Positions 1-5,456 of a stretch of 5,636 nt of DNA are shown one piece after another. Within the stretch, counting starts at the first letter, position 1. Each line of letters opens with the position of its first letter. This DNA is from Candidatus Borrarchaeota archaeon (GTDB lineage Archaea; Asgardarchaeota; Sifarchaeia; Borrarchaeales; Borrarchaeaceae), in NCBI GenBank assembly GCA_016840645.1, contig JAEORY010000293.1, forward strand, positions 1 through 5,636, written 5' to 3'. Under the pieces are notes generated by a model. The model ran no database searches. It saw nothing but the letters and a program-made list of their open reading frames with translations, and was not told the origin of the DNA. The position numbers and the translations under genes were made by a program.

Positions 1-174
1 AACCTGACAAGTCTTGATTTAAGAGATTGCAGCAAAATCACCGATGCTGGCTTAGGGCACATTAGCGGCCTGACAAACCTGACAAGTCTTGAATTAGGTT
101 GGTGCGATCAGATCACCAATGATGGCGTGAATTGGCTGAAAAAACATCTTCCTAATCTCAAAATATATCGCTAA
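1..174 (+). CDS. C-terminal fragment of a leucine-rich-repeat protein (F-box/AMN1-like, cysteine-containing LRR)
   Basis: The gene is open at the left window edge in frame 1 and ends at TAA 172-174, so only the last 57 residues are visible. They hold nearly two 25-residue repeats of the form NLTSLxLxxCxxITDxGLxxI, the signature of cysteine-containing LRRs as in eukaryotic F-box/LRR and AMN1 proteins. The last repeat is followed by a short cap (WLKKHLPNLKIYR). Each repeat opens with almost the same bases (1-21 and 76-96 differ at one position), so the array expanded recently or is kept homogeneous. In bacteria this LRR type is common in amoeba-associated lineages such as Parachlamydiaceae, where such proteins are thought to act on host proteins. 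That role is inference here, because no N-terminal F-box or secretion signal is in view. Family assignment is firm; function is not. Confidence 0.85.
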   Translation, partial: NLTSLDLRDCSKITDAGLGHISGLTNLTSLELGWCDQITNDGVNWLKKHLPNLKIYR

Positions 175-393
175 TAGCGCAAAAGACATGGGAGTTTAAC
201 AATGAGATTGTAGGGTCTGATAATATATGTTATGTTTCCTCGTACTTCCATCCATTTTGAGATGGTGAAAGGCCATATTAATCAGGCTCCCAGTCTAACA
301 GGTCAAACAACCTGACAGATTTATGGGTTAATTCTTCGTTCTTCTTCCCTAGCTTCCTGCTAGGATAGCGTTTCCATAGCAAATTTACACTAG
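175..393. other. Intergenic stretch without an intact gene, possibly decayed coding sequence
   Basis: No ORF with a ribosome binding site is present on either strand. A 6-bp perfect hairpin lies at 348-364 (CCTAGC, 5-base loop, GCTAGG), but no T-run follows it on either strand, so it is a poor intrinsic terminator candidate. On the minus strand between about 330 and 175, several frames read as protein-like pieces interrupted by stops. One is open for roughly 37 codons to a TAG and includes WPFTISKWMEVRGNIT. This looks like the remains of a gene, but the family cannot be named from the sequence alone. Confidence 0.35.
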
Positions 394-474
394 TCTCCTT
401 TTATAGAAAGTAAGAGTTTACCCCTGTTTTTTCTCCTATCAATTCTCAATTTTGATCTTGGCGTTTTTTTTGAT
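394..474 (-). repeat. Left copy of an ~80-base inverted repeat
   Basis: Read on the minus strand, this segment matches plus-strand 5527-5607. By eye it has about 11 differences over 81 aligned positions. The core (412-462 against 5538-5589) has only two substitutions and one single-base gap. The shared part contains the 3' end of a short reading frame (minus strand ...NAKIKIEN-stop here, ...YAKIKIET-stop at the right copy), a TGATAGGAGA segment, a run of A, CAGGGGTAAACTCTT and an AAAAGGAG ribosome binding site. Similarity stops just after that site. This copy therefore lacks the downstream start codon and most of the small ORF present at the right copy, and looks like a truncated remnant. Confidence 0.85.
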
Positions 475-479
475 CTCAT

Positions 480-499
480 TTGCCTAGAGAATTAGGCAA
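480..499. repeat. Perfect 7-bp inverted repeat (hairpin or operator-like)
   Basis: TTGCCTA at 480-486 and TAGGCAA at 493-499 are perfect reverse complements around a 6-base spacer. There is no T-run after it on either strand, so a terminator is unlikely. It lies at the upstream edge of the decayed helix-turn-helix gene, where a self-binding operator would fit, but it also overlaps residual coding sequence and could be chance. Confidence 0.35.
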
Positions 500-650
500 C
501 AACCCAGGCTTACGATAGGAATTAGGTAAGATTATTGGCATAAAGCAGGGTAATATTAGTTTGATGGAACGTGGTAAGCGCCCCATTGGAAAAAAAAACG
601 CGGAAAAGTTAGCCGACTTCTTCGGTACTGATTACCACATGTTTTTGTAA
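483..650 (+). pseudogene. XRE/Cro-type helix-turn-helix regulator remnant with in-frame TAG
   Basis: Reading ending at TAA 648-650, the frame gives PRELGNNPGLR, then TAG at 516-518, then ELGKIIGIKQGNISLMERG followed by KRPIGKKNAEKLADFFGTD and a short tail. This is the core of an HTH_3/XRE DNA-binding domain: the GI-Q-I-MERGKR recognition-helix region, then the usual helix 4-5 pattern (A-KLA-FF). The expected Gln before the E-L-G-K helix is replaced by TAG, consistent with CAG to TAG, although the stretch is also about one codon shorter than the usual XRE pattern, so a small indel is possible. The frame is closed upstream by TGA at 471-473 and there is no start codon or ribosome binding site before the domain. 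The left inverted repeat abuts its 5' edge, suggesting that the break came from a rearrangement. Original role unknown: single-domain XRE proteins are often antitoxins or small repressors. Confidence 0.75.
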
Positions 651-692
651 ATTAAACATACTTCCCTTTCCGATTAAGAAATTCAAGATTGA

Positions 693-1037
693 TCAGGGTC
701 TGATAATTCCGCATTCACGATCAATATAGGGTCCCAGTCCAAGTGTGATGATTCCGAAAATGCTGTAGTAACCGGCAACAGCCCCAAGAGCTACATGACT
801 TATGCAAGCATTCATTTCATGAACGGTCCGCGTTTGCGAGTAGACTTTATGTCCGACTTCATAAATCAAGATGGCATAAGCGAGCGCCGAAACGACTTCC
901 GCAGCGCTCACTAACACTGTTAAGCATGCAGGTAAAACGCCAATAAATGGGTGAGCCATACCCTTTTTTAAAGTCATGTGGACCTGATACATTCCTAATT
1001 CCTGAATCTGACTACAGGGATCTGGCGTGGTTTTCAT
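693..1037 (-). CDS. Small membrane protein with two hydrophobic segments, function unknown
   Basis: This 114-residue protein has a clear start: a GAGGAGG ribosome binding site (plus coordinates 1045-1051) lies 7 bases before the ATG, and a good promoter lies just upstream. Residues about 31-59 form a long hydrophobic stretch (FIGVLPACLTVLVSAAEVV onward), and residues about 79-104 a second one rich in Gly, Ala and Tyr. Between them is a polar loop (residues 60-78, EVGHKVYSQTRTVHEMNAC). The C-terminus is short and charged (YIDRECGIIRP). There is no classical cleavable signal peptide, because about 30 polar residues precede the first hydrophobic segment. Two nearby hydrophobic segments in a small protein without a signal peptide resemble chlamydial inclusion-membrane (Inc) proteins, but the loop is longer than in a typical bilobed Inc domain, so this is only a suggestion. 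I do not recognise the family. It is transcribed as a single gene. Confidence 0.75.
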   Translation of the reverse strand: MKTTPDPCSQIQELGMYQVHMTLKKGMAHPFIGVLPACLTVLVSAAEVVSALAYAILIYEVGHKVYSQTRTVHEMNACISHVALGAVAGYYSIFGIITLGLGPYIDRECGIIRP

Positions 1038-1062
1038 AACGTTGCCTCCTCAAGTTCCCTGC

Positions 1063-1091
1063 ATTTTAGTCAAAATATAATTACGATTCAA
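1063..1091 (-). promoter_or_regulatory. Sigma-70-type promoter of the 114-aa membrane protein gene
   Basis: On the minus strand, TTGAAT (plus 1086-1091) and TAAAAT (plus 1063-1068) are separated by exactly 17 bases. The expected start of transcription lies about 20 bases before the start codon, leaving room for the GAGGAGG site. Both hexamers are close to consensus (TTGACA/TATAAT). Confidence 0.65.
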
Positions 1092-1143
1092 TCGATAGTT
1101 GGAAGGAATACAGCCAAAAATACATATTGTCCAGATCCTCACA

Positions 1144-1180
1144 AGAGGGTTAAGGCCCCTCTCCTAACTATTTTTTCTTT
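1144..1180 (+). terminator. Terminator-like hairpin plus T-rich tract ahead of a doubtful ORF
   Basis: AGAGGG (1144-1149) pairs with CCCTCT (1157-1162) around a 7-base loop. A T-rich tract containing TTTTTTCTTT (1171-1180) follows after a short gap. The orientation is plus, yet no gene ends upstream on that strand. A weak plus-strand promoter candidate (TTGGAA 1099-1104, 16 bases, TACATA 1121-1126) lies before it. It could be an attenuator for the ORF starting at 1181, a guard against read-through, or chance. Confidence 0.35.
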
Positions 1181-1417
1181 ATGGGGGCAGTTTTTTCTGG
1201 AATAGCGTCTTTAGTTGGACTTGGACATATCTTAAAACAAATCCCAATCGACGTAATTCGTGATATCGGGGAACACTTAACATCCGGAACAGATCCAGAA
1301 GTTCTTAAAGACAATCCCCCATTGATTGAACTAACAGGACCTCGGAGGCATCTCTACCGCGGTCATTACTACCGGGTTCTAGATGAAACATCGCATTCGT
1401 CAACACATGATGCGTGA
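1181..1417 (+). CDS. Doubtful 78-aa ORF of unknown function
   Basis: The frame runs from ATG 1181 to TGA 1415-1417. In favour: its composition is protein-like, with a hydrophobic or amphipathic N-terminus (FSGIASLVGLGHILKQIPID) and a polar, His/Arg/Tyr-rich C-terminus (RRHLYRGHYYRVLDE), and the opposite strand has no better gene here. Against: no ribosome binding site precedes the ATG, only a T-rich tract; the frame is closed 10 codons upstream; and a terminator-like hairpin lies directly before it. It could be a leaderless or attenuated small gene, the remnant of a longer gene, or not a gene. It is the only candidate in the 458 bases between the start of the 114-aa gene and the end of the sulfotransferase gene. 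No family recognised. Confidence 0.3.
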   Translation: MGAVFSGIASLVGLGHILKQIPIDVIRDIGEHLTSGTDPEVLKDNPPLIELTGPRRHLYRGHYYRVLDETSHSSTHDA

Positions 1418-1487
1418 TCGAAACGTAAAGCAGATTAAATACAACGGAAAAGAAACCTAAATTGCGCGTTTGAGCCTTCCATCTTTC

Positions 1488-1507
1488 TAAAAAAATTATA
1501 TAATTTT
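1488..1507 (-). terminator. Weak AT-rich terminator candidate at the end of the sulfotransferase gene
   Basis: A 16-base palindrome (1492-1507: AAAATT, ATAT, AATTTT) overlaps the stop codon of the minus-strand gene. On the minus strand it runs into further T residues, giving a T7 tract. The stem contains only A-T pairs, so stability is low. It is the only terminator-like structure close to this gene end. Confidence 0.25.
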
Positions 1508-2317
1508 GTTTGGACGATATCCCACCAATTCCTCTATCGCCCAATCAATCTGACTATTGATAAACTCGAGATCCTGCTCTTCAAACCGAAAGTATTGCTT
1601 CCTCACATACGGCTTATTTCCCCCTTTGTACCCATCTACCGGAACAAATTCTGACTGTTTCTTTAGGTGGCAAAACTCGGCAATAAAATGGACAAATCCT
1701 TTTGGGTCATCGCGAACATCTTCATACCGCGCAAGCACGTAGTTATCCACAAATGTTCCAAGCTTAAGGTAGTTATAGATTTTATAGCGACGTAATTCTA
1801 AAACATTGGTAAACGGCCTTCCGGTCCAGGGATTGTAGTTGTCAATTTCTGAATAGAAACCCTCATTATAATAGACCTTATTCACTTTCCATTCAGTACT
1901 GATAAAATAGGAAAAAGAACCAGTTAACAAGCTATCATGCACGTGCCACGGTTTCAGGTAAAAACTTCGCAGCCAATCATACGGGTCTCTTACCATGACA
2001 ATAAACAGACAGTCTTGCGACCCTGCATAGTCCACAGCATTTAAGGGATACTTGAGGTCCTTAAGCTTTTGGTGATCAGTCGGGACCCCATACCACCAAA
2101 GAAAATGCTTATGACCAAATTCTTCTTGGGGTGTTTTTTTTAGATCAGGGAAATTCCTGAGCAACAAAAATTTGACGAAATTTGTTCCGCTGCACCTTTC
2201 GCCGCAAACTTTTAATCGCTTCGGAGAGTTTCCTGAATAGTGATTGAACTCATTCTCGAATCCACTGCCTAGCAAAGTGTTCAGAAATACAAAACCGATA
2301 ATAATAAATATACGCAT
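1496..2317 (-). CDS. Sulfotransferase-family protein with N-terminal signal/anchor
   Basis: A 273-residue protein with the two PAPS-binding elements of sulfotransferases. The 5'-phosphosulfate loop is GERCSGTNF (residues 39-47) and the 3'-phosphate element is IVMVRDPYDWLRSFY (106-120, with Arg110 and Ser118). GHKHFLWW (68-75) lies between them, and ARYEDVRDDP (196-205) near the C-terminus is typical of the fold. The expected reaction is transfer of sulfonate from PAPS to a hydroxyl or amine; the acceptor is unknown. Residues 1-18 (MRIFIIIGFVFLNTLLGS) form a signal peptide or membrane anchor, odd for an enzyme using cytosolic PAPS. The ATG is the only in-frame start after the upstream TGA, but it lacks a good ribosome binding site: the only purine-rich stretch (AGGGGGTG) is about 18 bases away. 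A promoter candidate with a double palindrome lies upstream, and the flavoprotein gene ends 105 bases before it on the same strand. Bacterial relatives with an ERCSGTN loop are mostly uncharacterised. Confidence 0.8.
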   Translation of the reverse strand: MRIFIIIGFVFLNTLLGSGFENEFNHYSGNSPKRLKVCGERCSGTNFVKFLLLRNFPDLKKTPQEEFGHKHFLWWYGVPTDHQKLKDLKYPLNAVDYAGSQDCLFIVMVRDPYDWLRSFYLKPWHVHDSLLTGSFSYFISTEWKVNKVYYNEGFYSEIDNYNPWTGRPFTNVLELRRYKIYNYLKLGTFVDNYVLARYEDVRDDPKGFVHFIAEFCHLKKQSEFVPVDGYKGGNKPYVRKQYFRFEEQDLEFINSQIDWAIEELVGYRPNKII

Positions 2318-2343
2318 AATTATAGTATTGATAGCACCCCCTG

Positions 2344-2372
2344 GTAATATTGATCAATGTTAGCTTGATCAA
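2344..2372 (-). promoter_or_regulatory. Promoter candidate with overlapping double TTGATCAA palindrome (sulfotransferase gene)
   Basis: The self-complementary octamer TTGATCAA occurs twice, at 2350-2357 and 2365-2372, with a 7-base spacer (15-base centre-to-centre). On the minus strand the upstream copy supplies a -35 hexamer (TTGATC, plus 2367-2372). Seventeen bases further on is TATTAC (plus 2344-2349), a moderate -10. The second palindrome fills the spacer next to the -10. Two identical palindromes embedded in a promoter are the usual form of a repressor operator. As RNA the two copies could also pair into an 8-bp hairpin, but no T-run follows, so a terminator is less likely. Confidence 0.4.
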
Positions 2373-2422
2373 AGCACCCGCTTTCTATATGCACCGAACT
2401 GTCATCATAGACCGAAAAAACT

Positions 2423-4258
2423 CTAACTTTTTAAGCCCGTTAGCTGCTCCTTCGCCTGGATAATCACGTCTTTGGTGTTCACAAATCGCCTGTTTTTTTT
2501 CGCTTCTTTGATGATTTTTTTCAAAGCCTCAGCTTCTTGTCCTTCAGAGCACTTATACTTTGTGGGTTCTTCAAAATGCTGAATAACGTCACTTTTTAGC
2601 GAAGGAAACCCGATGAATCGTCTTTTTTGCGGCGTTAAAAACATCGAGTGTTTGAGGTTCTTTTTCCCACCATGCATCTTAATGATGGCCTGCTGGAAAT
2701 TCTCTAGCCTTTGCCGACCAATGTCATCTGTAAGCATTTGGGTTAATGAGTCGATATGCTCTGGCATATGTTTTGGGTAATGGTAGACATATTTATTGCC
2801 CCGCTCTTCTAAATAACCCTCAACCATCTGAATGAGATCTTGAACAGCCTCTGTTTTTGCCAGGGGCATAAATGTAACAAACTCAAACGAAAAAATATAC
2901 TGATTTTCTTCCTCTTTAGCTGTTGGAGCGACTCCCCCCTCCCCTTTTGAAAAGTGAACACCACCTTGTAAACGAGCAAATAGATTTAAAATTGGATGAA
3001 CACCTTTATTATCTAATTCCTTTAATTCTTCTTCGATCCGACCGAATAACTCGATGTGGAGTTCGCGAGCTTCTTCAAGATCCTGAACTTGAATCAACCA
3101 ATTTATATTGAATATGGAGTCGGTATAGGCGCGAAGCGGATGATACATAACGTGAGACTTTCCACATTCTATCACATCCCCAGCAAAACCGTACGTACTG
3201 ATCGCTGCAAATTTTAGTAGCCACGGTGTATATTGACGTAGTTGATTCGTTTTGGTCACAAGATCAATGATTGGCTCCCCTGCTTCATTTCTAAAAAGGC
3301 TAAAATAATCGCTGACATCTGAGTATTTTCGGCACTTAGAATGTTTCTTACTCGTTTGTTTAAGAGTGGTCACACGAATGCGTGGAAGACGATGACCCTC
3401 TTTCTCATCCATATCAACGGGAATAAACATCGCCATATAGTGCCCGCTCACCATCCAATCGTTGACCCTTAGCCCTTCCGCTAAATCAGCAACATCTTGG
3501 TAAAGAATATTTCTCCTTTCCAATGTAAATTGTGGAACTACTGGTATTTTGATTTTGGTCACAAAAAAGCTCGCACCCAAATGGGCGTCACGAAGCACTG
3601 AAAAACGTTTAGGATTCTTTGTTGCAGAAAGAACGATCGTTTTTCCATTTGGCTTGACGACAGTTAACTCTTTTATATCTTCTGTGCAAGGGGCATCACT
3701 CGGGCCGTAGCAGCCATTAGCCATGATACCAGCTAGTGAAGCCTTATGAAGCGTTGTCATGCGCGGCCTAAAGGCGAGGCCCCGTTTATCGAGAAATTTT
3801 TCGGCTTTATCAACAGTGACACCTGGCGAAACTTCCAGATAACGCTCATCGTCATCATCGACAATATGCATAAATTGCGCCGCTTTAGAGACACGAAAGG
3901 CAATATCAGCATTAATCGCCGTCGTAAATCTAGATAAAGAAAATGATTCTGCAAATTCATCTTCGGTGCGGCGCTTTCTGGCTTTGGAACAAAAAACACC
4001 TAAGAATAAATCATACCAATGAGCTTCTGGAGTGTCGTATCCAGCGACAGGAACAGCAATGACCTTCTCTACATGCTTTCGGTTATACTTCCAAATTGCA
4101 CTGATGACTTCTTGGGGATCTTGATCGAGATTTTGAAAATCAAGAACCCAAGCGTCCGGCTCTTCAAGATTGCCGTTGTAATTTTTCCATCCGGTTTTCT
4201 CTCCCCCGTACTGAGGGAGAAGGCCCTCAAGAAACTCTTCCTTACTGATACACTGCAT
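2423..4258 (-). CDS. FAD-dependent oxidoreductase of the VAO/PCMH family (cholesterol/lactone-oxidase-like)
   Basis: A 611-residue protein. The N-terminus (GWKNYNG, residues 23-29, then DAWVLDFQNLDQDPQEVISA at about 35-54) resembles the opening of VAO-type FAD domains such as the cholesterol oxidase of covalent-FAD type. Residues 141-200 carry the FAD-domain core: LEVSPGVTVDKAEKFLDKRG, then the glycine-rich turn SLAGIMANGCYGPS (174-187), DIKELTVV and, at 222-242, LRDAHLGASFFVTKIKIPVVP, matching the usual LG-FG-VTEV segment. Residues 243-560 would form the substrate/cap domain and the Lys-rich C-terminus is extra. The GGGHS-type loop that often holds the FAD-linking His reads VPVAGYDTPEAHW (69-81), so covalent linkage there is doubtful. 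No signal peptide. Start is firm: AAGGAGG lies 4 bases before the ATG, with its own promoter. The substrate cannot be read from sequence; alcohol, sterol or sugar-lactone oxidation are options. A homology-free fold call, so moderately sure of family only. Confidence 0.7.
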   Translation of the reverse strand: MQCISKEEFLEGLLPQYGGEKTGWKNYNGNLEEPDAWVLDFQNLDQDPQEVISAIWKYNRKHVEKVIAVPVAGYDTPEAHWYDLFLGVFCSKARKRRTEDEFAESFSLSRFTTAINADIAFRVSKAAQFMHIVDDDDERYLEVSPGVTVDKAEKFLDKRGLAFRPRMTTLHKASLAGIMANGCYGPSDAPCTEDIKELTVVKPNGKTIVLSATKNPKRFSVLRDAHLGASFFVTKIKIPVVPQFTLERRNILYQDVADLAEGLRVNDWMVSGHYMAMFIPVDMDEKEGHRLPRIRVTTLKQTSKKHSKCRKYSDVSDYFSLFRNEAGEPIIDLVTKTNQLRQYTPWLLKFAAISTYGFAGDVIECGKSHVMYHPLRAYTDSIFNINWLIQVQDLEEARELHIELFGRIEEELKELDNKGVHPILNLFARLQGGVHFSKGEGGVAPTAKEEENQYIFSFEFVTFMPLAKTEAVQDLIQMVEGYLEERGNKYVYHYPKHMPEHIDSLTQMLTDDIGRQRLENFQQAIIKMHGGKKNLKHSMFLTPQKRRFIGFPSLKSDVIQHFEEPTKYKCSEGQEAEALKKIIKEAKKNRRFVNTKDVIIQAKEQLTGLKS

Positions 4259-4282
4259 AACCCCTCCTTATGTAGAGAATCT

Positions 4283-4313
4283 GCAGTGTACTGCCTCATT
4301 ACGTTCAGGTCAA
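4283..4313 (-). promoter_or_regulatory. Sigma-70-type promoter of the flavoprotein gene, with palindrome over the -10
   Basis: On the minus strand, TTGACC (plus 4308-4313) and TACACT (plus 4285-4290) are separated by exactly 17 bases. The -35 begins just after the stop codon of the 306-aa gene, so the flavoprotein gene can be transcribed independently. The inverted repeat GCAGT-GT-ACTGC (4283-4294) covers the -10 and could be an operator, though it is short. Confidence 0.65.
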
Positions 4314-4314
4314 A

Positions 4315-5235
4315 TTATGTCGATGGGGTGATAGGGATATCAATGTTCATTTTTTTTACGATTTCACGGTTTTCTCTTTTATTTAGGAACTCTTCGATCT
4401 TTTCGTCGTATTTCTTGTCAATCGCCAGAACAAATGTTAGACCCTTCCTCTTGTACTCTTCACCAAGTCTTTTACGCAAGCTCTTCAGTCCTCTTACTTT
4501 TGTTTTCGGTTTATCTGATTTAGGTTTTGTCTCTTGAGAATGTATTCGTTCTCGATATTTCTTGTAATTACATTCTCTTCCAGTTACCTTCTCATTAATC
4601 ACTGTGTTGATGATTTCCCTCTCGAGCTTATCCTCAAGGCGCAATTTGATAATATTTTCTACTCTTAAGGCTTCTCCAGCCCCAACAACCGCAGATGACA
4701 GACGTTCAGAGATGCTCCGATGGGTGACAGTTTCACCTGCTGGAGCTGCAGTATCAACTGACGGAGGACTTGGTTCACGTCGAGCTGGCGACTCAGGCCT
4801 TGACGTCGGCTCCGCCCCAGATGCAGCGATTTCAGAGAGGCTCCGACGAGTGACAGTTTCAACTGCTGGAGCCGCAGCATCAACTGACGGAGGACTTGGT
4901 TCACGTAGAGCTGGCGACTCAGGCCTTGACGTCGACTCAGGCTCAGGTATCGGAGTTCGGATTGGTGAAAGATTATCAGACCATCTATCCCATAAGATCG
5001 CGAAAAAGATGTTGAGGATTGGAATAGCAAGAACAGCACAGGTTCCATAACTCTTCTGGTGAATATCGCGAATAAGCGGATTTTCTGTGGCCTGCTTGAG
5101 GGTGCTCTCATTTAAGGTCTCGAGAACGACTTTTGTGATGATTTCAGCGAGGTTTGAGACTGTGCTGACGCCAGGGACATAGTCGCATCCCCTAGCGAAT
5201 TTAACAGCAAATGATGTATTAGATTCTACGTCCAT
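4315..5235 (-). CDS. Putative membrane-anchored, Pro/Ser-rich repeat protein; candidate host-interaction protein
   Basis: A 306-residue protein with four regions. Residues 1-62 are polar with hydrophobic helices (GVSTVSNLAEIITKVVLETL, 22-41). Residues 63-82 form one hydrophobic segment (YGTCAVLAIPILNIFFAILW) likely to span a membrane. Residues 90-180 are rich in Pro, Ser, Glu and Ala and contain two copies of a block beginning TSRPESPA-REPSPPSVD at residues 102 and 144. Residues 185-306 are highly charged, Lys/Glu/Arg-rich and helical in character. There is no N-terminal signal peptide. A membrane segment followed by a disordered Pro-rich linker and a basic helical tail suits a secreted or inclusion-membrane-type effector of an intracellular bacterium, but that is inference and no homologue is recognised. 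The start has only a modest ribosome binding site (AGGA, 12 bases before the ATG); no closer in-frame alternative looks better. A weak promoter candidate (TTGGTA, 18 bases, GATACT) lies upstream. Confidence 0.75.
   Translation of the reverse strand: MDVESNTSFAVKFARGCDYVPGVSTVSNLAEIITKVVLETLNESTLKQATENPLIRDIHQKSYGTCAVLAIPILNIFFAILWDRWSDNLSPIRTPIPEPESTSRPESPALREPSPPSVDAAAPAVETVTRRSLSEIAASGAEPTSRPESPARREPSPPSVDTAAPAGETVTHRSISERLSSAVVGAGEALRVENIIKLRLEDKLEREIINTVINEKVTGRECNYKKYRERIHSQETKPKSDKPKTKVRGLKSLRKRLGEEYKRKGLTFVLAIDKKYDEKIEEFLNKRENREIVKKMNIDIPITPST
4705..4938 (-). repeat. Two-copy tandem duplication (126-base period) inside the 306-aa gene
   Basis: Bases 4705-4812 match 4831-4938 at a constant offset of 126, with about 8 differences in 108 positions by eye. 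The period is 42 codons, so the reading frame is kept and the duplication shows as two Pro/Ser-rich blocks in the protein. The stretch is richer in G and C than the flanking parts of the gene. High nucleotide identity suggests recent duplication or ongoing recombination between the copies. Confidence 0.9.
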
Positions 5236-5360
5236 ATTAAAAAAAATCCTGTTAAGTATCTTAAAAACAATAACATTTTACCAAAATGGGCAAAAAATAG
5301 CCAGATCTTAAACCACGCCCCCACCTTATTAGTAATAAATATTTGAATCCTAAAAGGTTA

Positions 5361-5374
5361 AAATAGAGCTATTT
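5361..5374. repeat. Short inverted repeat upstream of the 34-aa ORF promoter
   Basis: AAATAG and CTATTT are perfect reverse complements separated by AG. The centre lies about 25 bases before the -35 hexamer, in the position of an upstream regulator site. It is short and A/T-rich, so chance is a real possibility. The rest of 5236-5456 holds no gene; it contains the promoter regions of the divergent 306-aa and 34-aa genes. Confidence 0.25.
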
Positions 5375-5392
5375 CGGACAAACAAAAAGGAG

Positions 5393-5421
5393 TTGATTTT
5401 AAATATTTTTTGATATATACT
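5393..5421 (+). promoter_or_regulatory. Strong sigma-70-type promoter of the 34-aa ORF
   Basis: TTGATT (5393-5398) and TATACT (5416-5421) are separated by exactly 17 bases, with an A/T-rich spacer and TGATA just before the -10. The predicted transcription start, near 5428, leaves a leader of about 30 bases before the start codon. This is among the best promoter matches in the window. Confidence 0.75.
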
Positions 5422-5456
5422 GCTTTCGTAACTAATTTATTTTAAAGGAGTTTATT

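Noticed and set aside
348..364. 6-bp hairpin as terminator of the LRR gene
   Set aside because: It lies about 175 bases after the stop codon and no T-run follows on either strand.
480..499. 7-bp hairpin next to a T8 run (464-471) as an intrinsic terminator
   Set aside because: The T-run is on the upstream side for plus-strand transcription. On the minus strand the hairpin is followed by A residues, not T.
516..518. In-frame TAG as a recoded amino acid (for example pyrrolysine)
   Set aside because: The frame also lacks a start codon and ribosome binding site, and the residue expected here in the family is Gln, one base change from TAG. A decayed gene is the simpler reading.
1305..1544. 79-codon minus-strand ORF overlapping the sulfotransferase 3' end
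   Set aside because: No ribosome binding site, overlaps a real gene in another frame, and the composition gives no domain signal.
4019..4537. 172-codon plus-strand ORF spanning the end of the 306-aa gene and the start of the flavoprotein gene
   Set aside because: It runs antisense across two well-supported genes and through their promoter region, and has no ribosome binding site. Its Phe/Leu/Ser-rich composition is typical of an antisense shadow.
4604..5050. Long open frames opposite and overlapping the 306-aa gene (148 codons plus strand, 148 codons in another minus frame)
   Set aside because: They exist because the GC-richer duplicated block is stop-poor in several frames. They lack ribosome binding sites, and the 306-aa frame covers the region with a sensible domain order.
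5384..5392. AAAAAGGAG as a ribosome binding site
   Set aside because: It lies upstream of the -35 hexamer and no start codon with an open frame follows at a proper distance.
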